A DNA stretch of 64,000 nucleotides from positions 622,387-686,386 of the forward strand of contig CP075526.1 of the NCBI GenBank assembly GCA_025808555.1, written 5' to 3'. The stretch is from Anaerolineales bacterium. GTDB lineage: Bacteria > Chloroflexota > Anaerolineae > Anaerolineales > UBA11579. Position numbers and translations under genes: made by a program. Shown in pieces: positions 13,843-24,836 of this stretch (the first letter of the stretch is position 1; each line of letters starts with the position of its first letter). Under the pieces are notes generated by a model, which worked only from the letters and a program-made list of their open reading frames with translations, made no database searches and was not told where the DNA came from.

Positions 13843-16200
13843 ATGTTGATACAACTACTCGCCCTATTGGCCGTCACTGCGCCGGCACTTTGGTTGCTGA
13901 AGCCGCATCGCTGGCGCCACGCCGGCTGGCTGGCTGCGATCGCCCCGGCGGTAGTGACCGGCTGGCTGCTGAGCCAGCTTGGCGCAGTGAGCCAGGGCAA
14001 CGCGGTCAGCGAACAGCACATCTGGTCACAGGCGCTCGGCCTGGCCCTGGACCTGCGCCTGGATGGGTTGAGCCTTTTCTTTGGCCTGATCATTGCCGGC
14101 ATGGGCACGGCGATCGCGGTGTATGCCGGCTATTACTTCGAGAGATCGAGCAGCCTGGGCTATTTCTACGGCTTGCTGTTCCTGTTTATGACAAGCATGC
14201 TGGGGTTGGTGTGGGCCGATAACCTGCTGGCCCTGTTCGTCTTTTGGGAAGGCACCAGCATCACCAGCTACCTGCTGATCTCTTTCAAGCTAAGTGACAA
14301 CAACGCGTTGGAGGGCGCCCGCCGCGCGTTGGTGGTGACCGGTCTGGGCGCGCTGGCCATGCTGGGCGGGTTTGTGCTGCTGGGTCAGATGGCCGGCACC
14401 TATTCCATCAGCGGGTTGCTGGCGCTGCCGGCCAGCACCTTCACCAGCCACGCGCTGTTTGCACCCATGCTGGGGCTGGTGCTGCTAGGCGCGTTCACCA
14501 AGTCGGCCCAGTTCCCGTTCCACTTCTGGCTCCCCGGCGCCATGGCGGCGCCCACGCCGGCCAGCGCCTATTTGCACTCCGCCACCATGGTGAAGGCGGG
14601 CGTGTACCTGTTGGCACGCCTGCACCCGGCCCTGGCCGAGAACCCGCTGTGGTTCTGGGCGCTGTTCGTGGTGGGCGGGCTCACCATGCTGACCGGTGCG
14701 CTGATCGCCCTACGCCACTATGACCTCAAAGCGATCCTGGCGTATGCCACGGTAAGCCAACTGGGCGTGTTGGTGATGCTGCTGGCGTTTGACAGCAAAC
14801 TGGCGGCGGTGGCCGCAGTGGTGGGCACGCTGGCGCATGCGTTGTACAAAGGGCCACTGTTCATGGTGGCTGGCATCGTGGACCATGCCACCGGCACACG
14901 CGACATTCGCAAACTGGCCGGGCTGGCGCGCAAGCTGCCGCTGCTGGGCGCGGCCGCCATTTTGGCGGCAATCTCCATGGCGGGTCTGATTCCAGCTTTT
15001 GGTTTCCTCGCCAAGGAATTATTGCTGGAGAATTTCTTCGCACTCATCGAATCTGGCCTGAGCCAGATCGGCTGGGCTGGCCTGGCCGCCACGGTGGCGG
15101 CCGGCGCACTGGCCGTGGCCTACAGCCTGACCATCGTGTGGGAAGCCTTCCTGCGCCGCAAGGCGGAGCTCAAGCCTGCCAAGATCGAGCACCCGCCCTC
15201 GACCCTGTTCGTGCTGCCGGTGCTGGCGCTGACCCTGGTGGGCGCGGCGATCCCATTCTTCCTGACGTCGATCGAAGGCACGCTGTTCGCCGCGCCAGTC
15301 GCCTCCATCACGGCCGCGCCGGCCGAACTGCACCTGGCGCTTTGGCACGGCTGGACACCGATCTTTCTGACCAGCCTGTTGGCGATCGCACTGGGCGGGC
15401 TGATCTTTACGCTGCGCGGCAAGCTGCACAAGCTGTTCGCCAGCGGGCCACAACTAAGCGGCACTGGCGTCTTCGACGGGGTGGTGGAGGGTGCATACCG
15501 CCTGGCGGGCTGGAGCACGCGCACGCTGCAAGGCTCATCGTTCCCGACCCAGATCAGCATCCCGTTGCTAGCAGCGGCGGGCGTGGTGATCTACGCCTTC
15601 AGCATCAACCTGGTGGCTGATCTGCGCGTGGATTGGAATGCGTTGCCCACCTTCTACGAGGTCGTGCTGCCTTTGCTGGCCGTGCTGGCTACGCTGGTGA
15701 TCGCCCGGGCGCAAAGCCGCCTGAGCGCCATCATCAGCCTGGGCCTGGTGGGCGTGGTGGTGCTGCTGATCTATGTGTTCTTCTCAGCACCGGATCTGGC
15801 GCTGACCCAATTCTTAGTGGAAGTGCTGACGCTGGTGCTGCTGGTGCTGGTGTTCTATCGCATCCCCAACCACGCCTATCCCAAACAACCCAAACACCGA
15901 TCGCTGAAGTATCTGCTGATCAGCGCGGCGGTGGCCGTGTGGGGCTTTGGCATGGCGCTGGTGGCGGCGGGTGAGCCGCTGTTCCCACTGATCAGTGATT
16001 TCTTCCTGCTCAACTCGGTAGACGCAGCGCATGGCGGCAACGTTGTCAACGTGATCCTGGTGGACTTCCGCGGCTTTGATACGCTGGGCGAGATCAGCGT
16101 GATGGTGGTTGCGGCGCTCGGCGGCTACGCCCTGCTGCGCGCCTCACGCATGCGCCCGATCGAGCCTGAAGAGGATTTTGAGGAGCCGTACGATGCCTGA
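13843..16200 (+). CDS. mrpA: Na+/H+ antiporter subunit MrpA
   Basis: 785 residues. The NuoL-like proton-conducting core (about residues 100-420) includes FHFWLPGAMAAPTPASAYLHS. The C-terminal third carries the Mrp-specific DUF4040/MbhD segment (SAPDLALTQFLVEVLTLVLL) and an MbhE-like end (GGNVVNVILVDFRGFDTLGE). The full length matches canonical MrpA. It works in a hetero-oligomeric membrane complex with MrpB-G for Na+ extrusion and pH homeostasis. It is first gene of a seven-gene operon, and mrpB overlaps its end by 8 nt. Confidence 0.95.
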   Translation: MLIQLLALLAVTAPALWLLKPHRWRHAGWLAAIAPAVVTGWLLSQLGAVSQGNAVSEQHIWSQALGLALDLRLDGLSLFFGLIIAGMGTAIAVYAGYYFERSSSLGYFYGLLFLFMTSMLGLVWADNLLALFVFWEGTSITSYLLISFKLSDNNALEGARRALVVTGLGALAMLGGFVLLGQMAGTYSISGLLALPASTFTSHALFAPMLGLVLLGAFTKSAQFPFHFWLPGAMAAPTPASAYLHSATMVKAGVYLLARLHPALAENPLWFWALFVVGGLTMLTGALIALRHYDLKAILAYATVSQLGVLVMLLAFDSKLAAVAAVVGTLAHALYKGPLFMVAGIVDHATGTRDIRKLAGLARKLPLLGAAAILAAISMAGLIPAFGFLAKELLLENFFALIESGLSQIGWAGLAATVAAGALAVAYSLTIVWEAFLRRKAELKPAKIEHPPSTLFVLPVLALTLVGAAIPFFLTSIEGTLFAAPVASITAAPAELHLALWHGWTPIFLTSLLAIALGGLIFTLRGKLHKLFASGPQLSGTGVFDGVVEGAYRLAGWSTRTLQGSSFPTQISIPLLAAAGVVIYAFSINLVADLRVDWNALPTFYEVVLPLLAVLATLVIARAQSRLSAIISLGLVGVVVLLIYVFFSAPDLALTQFLVEVLTLVLLVLVFYRIPNHAYPKQPKHRSLKYLLISAAVAVWGFGMALVAAGEPLFPLISDFFLLNSVDAAHGGNVVNVILVDFRGFDTLGEISVMVVAALGGYALLRASRMRPIEPEEDFEEPYDA

Positions 16201-16621
16201 GATCTATTTATCGCTGCTTGACCGCATTCTTACCCCGGTGCTGCTGATGTTGGCCGTGGTGTTCCTGCTGGCCGGGCACAACGCGCCGGGGGGCGGCTTC
16301 ATTGCGGGGCTGGTGGTTGCCACCGCGTTCCTGATGCAGATCCTGGCGCGCGGCGACCAGTTTGTTCGCCGCCTGATCGGCACCTATCTACAACCTGCCA
16401 TGGGCGTAGGCCTGCTGATCGCAGTCTTTTCGGCGCTGCTGGGCATTGGCCATTATGGGGTGTTCTTTCAAGGCATTTGGTGGAAGATCAGCCTGGGCGA
16501 TTTTGTGCTGGAGCTGGGCTCGCCGACCACGTTTGACATTGGCGTGTTCATGGTGGTGAGCGCGTTCGTCACCTCGTACCTGCTGGAGCTCAGTCGACCA
16601 GCGGAAAGAGCGAACAAGTGA
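16193..16621 (+). CDS. mrpB: Na+/H+ antiporter subunit MrpB
   Basis: 142 residues, four hydrophobic helices, with the MnhB signature LAGHNAPGGGFIAGLVVATAF and a later FDIGVFMVV. The ATG 16193 follows GAGGAG and overlaps the mrpA stop by 8 nt. A longer frame reaching 16109 lies inside mrpA and is not used. Confidence 0.93.
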   Translation: MPEIYLSLLDRILTPVLLMLAVVFLLAGHNAPGGGFIAGLVVATAFLMQILARGDQFVRRLIGTYLQPAMGVGLLIAVFSALLGIGHYGVFFQGIWWKISLGDFVLELGSPTTFDIGVFMVVSAFVTSYLLELSRPAERANK

Positions 16622-17079
16622 TCGCGCTGGTCTTTGCCATCCTGGTGGCGGTGCTAATGGGCAGCGCCACGTACCTGCTGCTGCAGCGCAACCCGGTGCG
16701 CATGGTGATCGGCCTGGGCCTGTTCACGCATGCGGTGAACCTGCTGGTGTTCAGCACCAGCGTGAGCCACCGCGGCCAGCCGCCGATCGTGGTGGACAAG
16801 GCCGCCTTCAATGGCGACATCAGCCAGTTTGTGGACCCGCTGCCACAGGCATTGATCCTGACCGCGATCGTGATCAGTTTCGGCATCGTGGCCTTTCTGA
16901 TCGCGCTGCTGCACCGCCGCAACTCATTGGAGGCGGTGGAAAGCTGCACGGACCGCGCCGACGACCCGTTCGCCATGGAGCCGGCGGCCACGCTGGAAGC
17001 CGTGGAAGAGGATTACGAATGGCTGGAAGACATAGTGCTGAAGCGTGAGCTGCGCAAGCCTAAAGGACGCCGCAAATGA
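16618..17079 (+). CDS. mrpC: Na+/H+ antiporter subunit MrpC
   Basis: 153 residues, NuoK-like, with three helices including RNPVRMVIGLGLFTHAVNLL and VDPLPQALILTAIVISF, both typical of MrpC. It starts with GTG overlapping the mrpB stop (GTGA). The charged C-terminal extension of about 40 residues is longer than in the smallest homologues. Confidence 0.93.
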   Translation: MIALVFAILVAVLMGSATYLLLQRNPVRMVIGLGLFTHAVNLLVFSTSVSHRGQPPIVVDKAAFNGDISQFVDPLPQALILTAIVISFGIVAFLIALLHRRNSLEAVESCTDRADDPFAMEPAATLEAVEEDYEWLEDIVLKRELRKPKGRRK

Positions 17080-18641
17080 ACATCAACGCCAACTGGCTGG
17101 CGGCCCCGGTCGTCATTCCGCTGTTGTTTGCCGCCAGCTCGCTGCTGATGGCCACGCGGGTGAACCTGCGCCAGATGCGCATTCAGCGCAACCTGGCCCT
17201 GATCGCCAGCGTGCTTAACCTGGGCGTGGCCTTGCTGCTGCTCTATACGACCGTTATCCAGGACCAGCGCATGGTGCTGCATGCCGGTTTGTGGCAGGCG
17301 CCGTTTGGCATCACCCTGGTGGCGGATGGACTGAGCGCGATCATGCTGACGCTGACCGCAGTGCTAATGGTGACGATCGTGCTGTACGCCATCGGCACGC
17401 TGGACCAGCGCGAAGGGCTCAATTTCCACCCGCTGCTGCTGTTCCTGCTGATGGGCGTGAACGGCGCGTTCCTGGCGGGCGACCTTTTTAATTTATATGT
17501 CTTCTTTGAAGTGCTGTTGATGGCCAGCTTCGTGCTGCTGAGCCTGGGCGGGCGCCCGGGGCAGGTGAACGGCGGCATGCGCTATGTGGTGCTCAACCTG
17601 CTGGCCTCCACCGTGTTCCTGACCACCGCCGGCGTGGTGTACGGCACGCTGGGCACGCTGAACCTGGCCCACCTGGCGGTGCGCATGGAAGCGGCCCCGC
17701 TGACGTTGCGCATCATTGTGGCGGGCATGCTGCTGATCGCGTATGGCAGCAAGGCTGGCTTGTTTCCGCTGTTCTTCTGGCTGCCGGCCAGTTATCACAC
17801 CCCACACCCCGCGGTCACCGCCATCTTCGGCGGCCTGCTCACCAAGGTGGGCATCTACGCGCTGTTCCGCATATTCCCGTTGATCTTTCCTGACCTGCTG
17901 CGGGATTGGCAGCCGCTGCTGCTGGGTATCGCAGCGCTCACCATGCTGGCTGGCGTGTTCGGCGCCATGGCGGTGAACACCATCCGGCGCGTGCTCAGTT
18001 TCCACATCATTAGCCAGGTGGGCTACATGGTGATGGGGCTGGGCCTGGCCGCCAGCGGCAACCAGCTGGCGATCGGCTTTGGGTTGGCGGCGGGCATCTT
18101 TTACATCATGCACCACATGATCGTGAAGACCGCGCTGCTGATGGCGGGCGGCGCGGCCGAGCTGACCATGGGCACCGGCCAACTCAAAGAAGGCTACCTG
18201 GGCGGGCTGGTCAAGCGCTTCCCTCTGCTGGCGGCGATTTTCTTTCTGGCGGCGTTCTCGCTGGCCGGCATCCCGCCCTCCAGCGGCTTTGTGAGCAAGT
18301 TGGGCTTGCTGCAAGCAGCTCTGGATTCGCAGCAGTGGATGATCGCGGCGGTCAGCCTGCTAGTAAGCCTGCTGACGCTGATGAGCATGGTGCGCCTGTG
18401 GCAGAAGGGATTTGCCGGCAAGCAGTACAAGGCTGTGCTGCCCACGCCGCGCCGGCCGATCTATGGCATCACCATCGCCCCGATCATGATCCTGGTGGTC
18501 ATCAGCCTGGGGATGGGCATCTTCAGCGATACGTTCATCAAATGGTCACAGGTGGCCGCCGATCAAGTGATCGACCGGGCCGGCTACATTCAGGCTGTAG
18601 CGCCCAGCGACCTGATCGAACCTGTGAGCCTGGACCACTAG
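17076..18641 (+). CDS. mrpD: Na+/H+ antiporter subunit MrpD
   Basis: 521 residues, a second NuoM/N-like proton-conducting subunit with about 14 helices. The segment FPLFFWLPASYHTPHPAVTAIFG is the antiporter-family discontinuous helix. The Mrp-type GDLFNLYVFFEVLLMASFVLL region holds the key helix-5 Glu. The start overlaps mrpC by 4 nt (ATGA). It is followed 8 nt later by mrpE with an AGGAGA ribosome site. Confidence 0.95.
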   Translation: MNINANWLAAPVVIPLLFAASSLLMATRVNLRQMRIQRNLALIASVLNLGVALLLLYTTVIQDQRMVLHAGLWQAPFGITLVADGLSAIMLTLTAVLMVTIVLYAIGTLDQREGLNFHPLLLFLLMGVNGAFLAGDLFNLYVFFEVLLMASFVLLSLGGRPGQVNGGMRYVVLNLLASTVFLTTAGVVYGTLGTLNLAHLAVRMEAAPLTLRIIVAGMLLIAYGSKAGLFPLFFWLPASYHTPHPAVTAIFGGLLTKVGIYALFRIFPLIFPDLLRDWQPLLLGIAALTMLAGVFGAMAVNTIRRVLSFHIISQVGYMVMGLGLAASGNQLAIGFGLAAGIFYIMHHMIVKTALLMAGGAAELTMGTGQLKEGYLGGLVKRFPLLAAIFFLAAFSLAGIPPSSGFVSKLGLLQAALDSQQWMIAAVSLLVSLLTLMSMVRLWQKGFAGKQYKAVLPTPRRPIYGITIAPIMILVVISLGMGIFSDTFIKWSQVAADQVIDRAGYIQAVAPSDLIEPVSLDH

Positions 18642-18649
18642 GAGAAACG

Positions 18650-19171
18650 ATGCCGAAGAAGCACGAAAATCAAGAGATCATCGGCCTCTTGCTGGTCAAT
18701 GTGAGTCTGGCCGTGTTTTGGTACATCTTTTTTCCAATGTATGGAGCGGCTGATCTGTTCATGGGTTTCGGTTTGGGCATAATGGCGCTCTCTATTTACT
18801 ATCGCAGCTACCGGCAACGCCTAAAATGGCTGATTGCATTTCTACTGTTTGCGGCGTGGGAGATCTTGCTCAGCAATGCCAAGCTGACTTGGTGGATCCT
18901 GCACCCCAAGCTGGAGTTCAAGCCCGGCATTGTGGCCGTGCCGCTGACCCTGGATACAGATTTTGAGATCACGGTGTTGGTGACCATGATCACGTTGACC
19001 CCCGGCACTGTAAGCATTGACCTGCGGCCCGACAAGAGCGGCCGCAACGTAGTTTATATTCACAGCTTTTTTGTGGAAGATGCAGACGCGTTTCGACATG
19101 AGATCAAAGAAACATTTGAGCGGCGTCTTTCACTTGTAACGCGTGGAGGTTGGCAAAGTGAATTGGTTTAA
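18650..19171 (+). CDS. mrpE: Na+/H+ antiporter subunit MrpE
   Basis: 173 residues with two or three N-terminal helices followed by a cytoplasmic MnhE domain; LTPGTVSIDLRPDKSGRNVV is the conserved MnhE stretch. The ATG at 18650 is preceded by AGGAGA, so longer in-frame upstream reading within mrpD is discarded. The end overlaps mrpF by 14 nt. Confidence 0.92.
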   Translation: MPKKHENQEIIGLLLVNVSLAVFWYIFFPMYGAADLFMGFGLGIMALSIYYRSYRQRLKWLIAFLLFAAWEILLSNAKLTWWILHPKLEFKPGIVAVPLTLDTDFEITVLVTMITLTPGTVSIDLRPDKSGRNVVYIHSFFVEDADAFRHEIKETFERRLSLVTRGGWQSELV

Positions 19172-19433
19172 CGCTGGCTTGGAGGTGCTGCTCGTAGCGC
19201 TAACGGTTTCCTTTGTGCTGGGCTCCGTGCGTTTGATCATTGGCCCGGATGTACCCAACCGGGCTCTGGCCTTTGACCTGTTGGCTCTACACGCGGTGGG
19301 CATGGTGGCGCTGCTGGCCATTCGCCACAATACCCCGATGCTGCTGGACATTGCCATGGTGGCGGCGGTGCTGGGTTTCTTGGGAACTGTGCTGCTGGCG
19401 CGCTACCTGGAGCATGCCCGCGACGGCGAATAG
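19158..19433 (+). CDS. mrpF: Na+/H+ antiporter subunit MrpF
   Basis: 91 residues, three helices, with the MnhF signature RLIIGPDVPNRALAFDLL. I chose GTG 19158 because GGAGG (19145-19149) is 8 nt upstream; an earlier GTG at 19143 would lie before that ribosome site. It overlaps the 3' end of mrpE and ends 8 nt before mrpG. Confidence 0.9.
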   Translation: MNWFNAGLEVLLVALTVSFVLGSVRLIIGPDVPNRALAFDLLALHAVGMVALLAIRHNTPMLLDIAMVAAVLGFLGTVLLARYLEHARDGE

Positions 19434-19441
19434 GAGAGACG

Positions 19442-19813
19442 ATGGACCTACGCGAGATTTTCACCCTGTTCTCCGCCGGCATCGGCGTGCTGATCATGCT
19501 GGTGAGCAGCTTTGGCGTGCTGAACCTCTCTGACGTTTTTGTGCGCATGCACGGCTTTGGCAAAGCCAGCACGCTGGGGATCAGTGGGCTGATCCTGGCT
19601 GCGGGCATTTACTATCCCGAATATCTTGCACGCATGATCGTGCTGGTTGTCCTCTTTTTTATTACTGGGCCGATCGCCACCACGGCACTCACCAGAGCCG
19701 CTTACAAAGTTGCCCCACCAAGCGTCAAGCAAAAGCTGATCATTAACGAGATGGAAAGCGGGCCACGCCGAGCGCGCAAGGCCAAACCTGCCAAAAAGAA
19801 AAAGAGCCGCTAG
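19442..19813 (+). CDS. mrpG: Na+/H+ antiporter subunit MrpG
   Basis: 123 residues with three helices, the conserved SFGVLNLSDVFVRMHGFGKAS segment and a Lys-rich C-terminal tail. ATG 19442 follows AGGAGAG. It is the last gene of the operon. Its stop codon lies inside the terminator hairpin. Confidence 0.92.
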   Translation: MDLREIFTLFSAGIGVLIMLVSSFGVLNLSDVFVRMHGFGKASTLGISGLILAAGIYYPEYLARMIVLVVLFFITGPIATTALTRAAYKVAPPSVKQKLIINEMESGPRRARKAKPAKKKKSR

Positions 19814-19828
19814 AGCGGCTCTTTTTAT
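19801..19828. terminator. Terminator of mrp operon, also facing folD
   Basis: Perfect 11-bp arms AAAGAGCCGCT / AGCGGCTCTTT with a 2-nt centre, then T-run on the plus strand and A-run on the left. The mrpG stop codon is within the hairpin, and the element can also terminate the convergent folD transcript. Confidence 0.85.
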
Positions 19829-20700
19829 TGGCTGGGGTGGGCTGCCCGCAGTGTGTTCTGCAACAGCATGGCGATCGTCATCGGCCCCACCCCGCCGGGC
19901 ACGGGCGTGATGGCGCCGGAGCACTCGGCGACTTCGGCATAGGCTACATCGCCGACGAGGCGGCTGCCACGCTTGGCGGCTGGGTCAGCCACGCGATTGA
20001 TACCCACATCGATGACGGTGGCGCCGGGCTTAACCCAGTCGGCGCGCACCATTTCAGGCACGCCCACGGCGGCGATCAACACGTCAGCCGTTCGGCAGAC
20101 CGCGGGTAGATCTTGCGTGCGCGAGTGGGCGATGGTGACGGTGGCATCCGCCCGCACCAGCAGCAATGAAAGCGGCATGCCCACAATGTTGGAGCGGCCG
20201 AGCACCACCGCATTGGCCCCGGTCAGGGCAATGCTGGATACCTGCAAAATATGCAACACGCCCGCAGGGGTGCAGGGCAAGAAGCGCGGCTGGCGGCCCT
20301 TTTGGGCCAGCAGGCCGACATTCTCAGGGTGCAGACAATCTACATCTTTAGTCACCGCAATGGCAGCGATGATGCTGGGCGCGTCAATGTGGGCCGGCAG
20401 CGGCAGCTGCACCAGAATGCCGTGAACATCGGCACGCGTGTTGAGCTCGGCCACAAGGGCGAGCAGCTCAGCTTGGCTGGCGCTGGCGGGAAGCTGGATG
20501 TCAATCGAGTGCATACCGGCTTCAGCGCAGGCTTTGTGCTTGTTGCGCACATACACAGCGGAGGCCGGGTTGTCGCCCACCAGCACGGTGGCGAGGCCGG
20601 GGTGCGGGCCGCCGGCGGCCCGCAGGGCGGCTACCTCAGCGCCGATCTCGGCGCGCAGGCGGGCGGCGATGGCTTTGCCGTCAAGGACGATTGCAGTCAT
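19825..20700 (-). CDS. folD: Bifunctional methylenetetrahydrofolate dehydrogenase/cyclohydrolase
   Basis: 291 residues. The catalytic YVRNKHKACAEAG holds the family Tyr and Lys. LVQLPLPAHID, CTPAGVLHIL, VVLGRSNIVGMPLSLLL (NADP-binding) and a final ITPVPGGVGPMTIAML are all FolD signatures. It interconverts 5,10-methylene- and 10-formyl-THF for one-carbon metabolism in the cytoplasm. Start ATG 20700 is selected because TATAAT lies 6 nt upstream and the family begins there; the longer frame to 20796 crosses a terminator. Confidence 0.95.
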   Translation of the reverse strand: MTAIVLDGKAIAARLRAEIGAEVAALRAAGGPHPGLATVLVGDNPASAVYVRNKHKACAEAGMHSIDIQLPASASQAELLALVAELNTRADVHGILVQLPLPAHIDAPSIIAAIAVTKDVDCLHPENVGLLAQKGRQPRFLPCTPAGVLHILQVSSIALTGANAVVLGRSNIVGMPLSLLLVRADATVTIAHSRTQDLPAVCRTADVLIAAVGVPEMVRADWVKPGATVIDVGINRVADPAAKRGSRLVGDVAYAEVAECSGAITPVPGGVGPMTIAMLLQNTLRAAHPSQ

Positions 20701-20706
20701 GGGGCG

Positions 20707-20712
20707 ATTATA
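20707..20712 (-). promoter_or_regulatory. -10 element of folD, leaderless type
   Basis: Minus-strand TATAAT with 6 nt to ATG 20700 and no Shine-Dalgarno. Confidence 0.6.
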
Positions 20713-20730
20713 CGATTGACTGATAGGCGC

Positions 20731-20765
20731 AAAAAAAAAAGCGCCGCTGTCGCGGCGCTCTTTTT
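20731..20765 (-). terminator. Terminator after the VOC gene
   Basis: AGCGCCGC-TGTC-GCGGCGCT hairpin (20740-20759) followed on the minus strand by a run of ten or so U (A10 at 20731-20740 on plus). It separates the VOC gene from the folD promoter. Confidence 0.85.
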
Positions 20766-20768
20766 GGA

Positions 20769-21149
20769 CTAGCTGGTCTTGGTGCCCAGTGACCACATGT
20801 TGCCAAACGGGTCGGTAAACGTGCCGCGACGGTCAGACTCTCCGGGCTGTTGCTGCGGCGGGTGGAACTCCACCCCGCCGGCCTGGATGCAGCGCTGGAA
20901 AAGCGCGTCCACATCGGCGACATATAAGTGCAGCACGCTCTTGACGGCGGGGAACTGTTCATTGGCGCCCGACAACATCACGATCGAATCGCCCAGCTGC
21001 ACTTCGGCGTGCACCACACGGCCTTCATGCTCAAACATCTGCTTGGTCTTGCCGTCCAAGGCAGTTTCCAAGAAAGCAATCAGGCCCCTGGGGTCATCTA
21101 CGATGAGATAGGGCGAGAGGTCGTTGTAATTCTCGGGTTTGTAAGCCAT
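20769..21149 (-). CDS. VOC/glyoxalase-fold protein, PhnB-like
   Basis: 126 residues with two beta-alpha-beta-beta-beta modules. Segments HAEVQLGDSIVMLS, LHLYVADVDALFQR and the C-terminal FTDPFGNMWSLGT are typical of the PhnB/YdhR-like vicinal-oxygen-chelate group. Metal-ligand positions look partially conserved. ATG 21149 has an AGGAG ribosome site. It starts 45 nt after gyrB on the same strand and may be transcribed by read-through past the hairpin between them. Specific function unknown. Confidence 0.8.
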   Translation of the reverse strand: MAYKPENYNDLSPYLIVDDPRGLIAFLETALDGKTKQMFEHEGRVVHAEVQLGDSIVMLSGANEQFPAVKSVLHLYVADVDALFQRCIQAGGVEFHPPQQQPGESDRRGTFTDPFGNMWSLGTKTS

Positions 21150-21166
21150 GGCACTCTCCTATAGAT

Positions 21167-23147
<1,981 letters not shown>

Positions 23148-23231
23148 TTAAAAATGCCCTGCCAGTTCTACGCTATCGAATTCTTTCCCCAGTTGGCAGA
23201 GCTACGGATGTATCTTTGGACTCTATGTTCT

Positions 23232-23237
23232 ATTTTA
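23232..23237 (-). promoter_or_regulatory. Possible -10 of gyrB
   Basis: Minus-strand TAAAAT about 117 nt upstream of the gyrB start; no convincing -35. The leader contains a CTGCCA/TGGCAG pairing (about 23160-23201). Confidence 0.3.
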
Positions 23238-23325
23238 CCACGCGCGTCTATATGAGCGGCCTCAGAAAACGGCTGGAGCGTTGCCTGAGTGGTTAGTTTT
23301 CTATTTGCATGCAAAGTATTGCAGC

Positions 23326-23354
23326 TTGACCCACTTATGAGGGATATGTACAAT
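23326..23354 (+). promoter_or_regulatory. Promoter of the branched-chain amino-acid-type ABC operon
   Basis: TTGACC (23326-23331), 17-bp spacer, TACAAT (23349-23354). The predicted start is near 23361, leaving a leader of about 195 nt before the binding-protein gene. Confidence 0.65.
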
Positions 23355-23360
23355 GAATGT

Positions 23361-23440
23361 TCACAATCCCTCTGATTGTGACCTATTTAGCTATGAACAT
23401 AGAGGTGCGCGATTGGTTAGACCATTATGCGCACCTCTAT
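23361..23440 (+). promoter_or_regulatory. Hairpin-rich 5' leader of the ABC operon
   Basis: The first transcribed bases form TCACAATC-N5-GATTGTGA (23361-23381). A second, stronger hairpin has 12-bp arms (23399-23410 / 23429-23440) with an inner TGGT/ACCA stem. A TTTCCTAGGAAA palindrome follows further down (about 23504-23519). No U-run follows, so these are not plain terminators. The rest of 23115-23555 has no credible gene. Confidence 0.5.
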
Positions 23441-23555
23441 CCATAGAAAAAGGAAAAAGGAGGTGCCATCGATAACCGCGATAATAAAAACCACTTTGTT
23501 TTGCTTTCCTAGGAAAACAAAAGATCTTTCGAATAACTCTATTGGAGGAGTAAGA

Positions 23556-24791
23556 ATGTCGAAGCGTTTATTGGCTTTGACCGCCATTCTGGTAGCCGGC
23601 TTGGTGCTGGCCGCCTGTGGCGGTGCTACTGGTGGCGGCGGTGGATCCGCTGCTGCTTTTGAATGTACTGACGCGATTGGTTGTGTTGAAGTAGCCGCGG
23701 GTGCCCCCATCCGCATTGCTTCCGCCCTGGTAATCTCCGGCCCGAACGCTGACCTGGGTCTGGACTCCCAGCACGGTGTTGAGATCGCCATTGAGTTCAA
23801 GGGTGATGTGCTCGGCCACCCGGTCGAGTTGCAGGCTGAAGATGACGGCTGCTCTGCTGAAGGCGGCCAGACCGCTGGTCAGAAGATCGTATCTGACCCC
23901 AGCATTGTCGCCATCATCGGTACCAGCTGCTCCGGCGCTGGTGTACCCCTGGCTCAGATCGCCTCTGACGCTGGTTACGCTGTGGTTTCCCCGTCCAACA
24001 CCGCTCCGTCCCTGACGGACCCGGCTCAGGCCTGGAAGCCCGGTTACCTGCGCACCGCCCACAACGACAAGGTTCAGGGCGCTGCCATGGCTGACTACGC
24101 CTACAACACCCTGGGTCTGACCACGGCCGCCGCCATCCACGACGGTGACCCGTACACCGAGGGCCTGGCCAATGCGTTCCGCGAGGCCTTTGAGGCTGAG
24201 GGCGGCACGATTGTCGCTTTCACCGCTGTGAACGTGGGTGACACGGACATGCGCCCGGTGCTGACCTCCATCGCTGCTAGCGCTGGTGGTGCTCCTGGCT
24301 TCCTGTTCTTCCCCGTCTTCACTGCTGAGTGTGCCCACCTGGCCACCCAGGCTCTGGAAGTTGCCGGCCTCGAGAACACCGTCCGCGGTGCCGCTGACGG
24401 CTGCTTCTCGGCCGCCGCTGCCGAGGCCATTGGTTCCGCCGCCGCGGGTATGTACTTCTCCGGCCCGGATCTGGCTTTCGCTGGTGACACCTACGCTGAC
24501 TTCACGGCCGCTTACCAGGCTAACTTTGGTAGCGCCCCCCTGTCGGTCTTCCACGCCCATGCCTTCGACGCCACCAACATGGTGTTCGCCTGCATCGAGG
24601 AAGTTGCCAAGCAGGGTGACGGTGGTGCGCTGTTGATCGGCCGCCAGGACCTGCGCGACTGTCTGTATGCCACCAGCGGTTTTGCTGGCATTACCGGCAG
24701 CCTCACCTGCAATGAGTACGGTGACTGCGCTGATCCCAAGATCGCTGTGTACGAGATCCAGAACGGCGACTACGTCGCCATCTGGCCGTAA
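23556..24791 (+). CDS. livK: Branched-chain amino-acid-type ABC substrate-binding lipoprotein
   Basis: 411 residues. The signal peptide MSKRLLALTAILVAGLVLAA ends in a lipobox with Cys21 (LAAC), then a Gly-rich spacer. The mature part is a periplasmic-binding-fold type I domain, with ISGPNADLGLDSQHGVEIAI near the N-terminus and IIGTSCSGAGVPLAQIA, as in Leu/Ile/Val receptors. Start 23556 is set by GGAGGAG 6 nt upstream. An in-frame ATG at 23427 without a ribosome site is rejected. Ligand inferred from family; urea, amide or other amino-acid ligands are possible. Confidence 0.88.
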   Translation: MSKRLLALTAILVAGLVLAACGGATGGGGGSAAAFECTDAIGCVEVAAGAPIRIASALVISGPNADLGLDSQHGVEIAIEFKGDVLGHPVELQAEDDGCSAEGGQTAGQKIVSDPSIVAIIGTSCSGAGVPLAQIASDAGYAVVSPSNTAPSLTDPAQAWKPGYLRTAHNDKVQGAAMADYAYNTLGLTTAAAIHDGDPYTEGLANAFREAFEAEGGTIVAFTAVNVGDTDMRPVLTSIAASAGGAPGFLFFPVFTAECAHLATQALEVAGLENTVRGAADGCFSAAAAEAIGSAAAGMYFSGPDLAFAGDTYADFTAAYQANFGSAPLSVFHAHAFDATNMVFACIEEVAKQGDGGALLIGRQDLRDCLYATSGFAGITGSLTCNEYGDCADPKIAVYEIQNGDYVAIWP

Positions 24792-24836
24792 GTCTTACAC
24801 GGCTTTCGAGCGACAAAGCTTTTCGTTGTAACAAAA

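Noticed and set aside
13598-13849. Small open frame upstream of mrpA
   Set aside because: No ribosome site, Arg/Ser-rich composition, overlaps the candidate leader RNA.
23427-23555. In-frame upstream ATG that would extend the binding protein by 43 residues
   Set aside because: No ribosome site, lies in a hairpin, and would bury the lipoprotein signal peptide.
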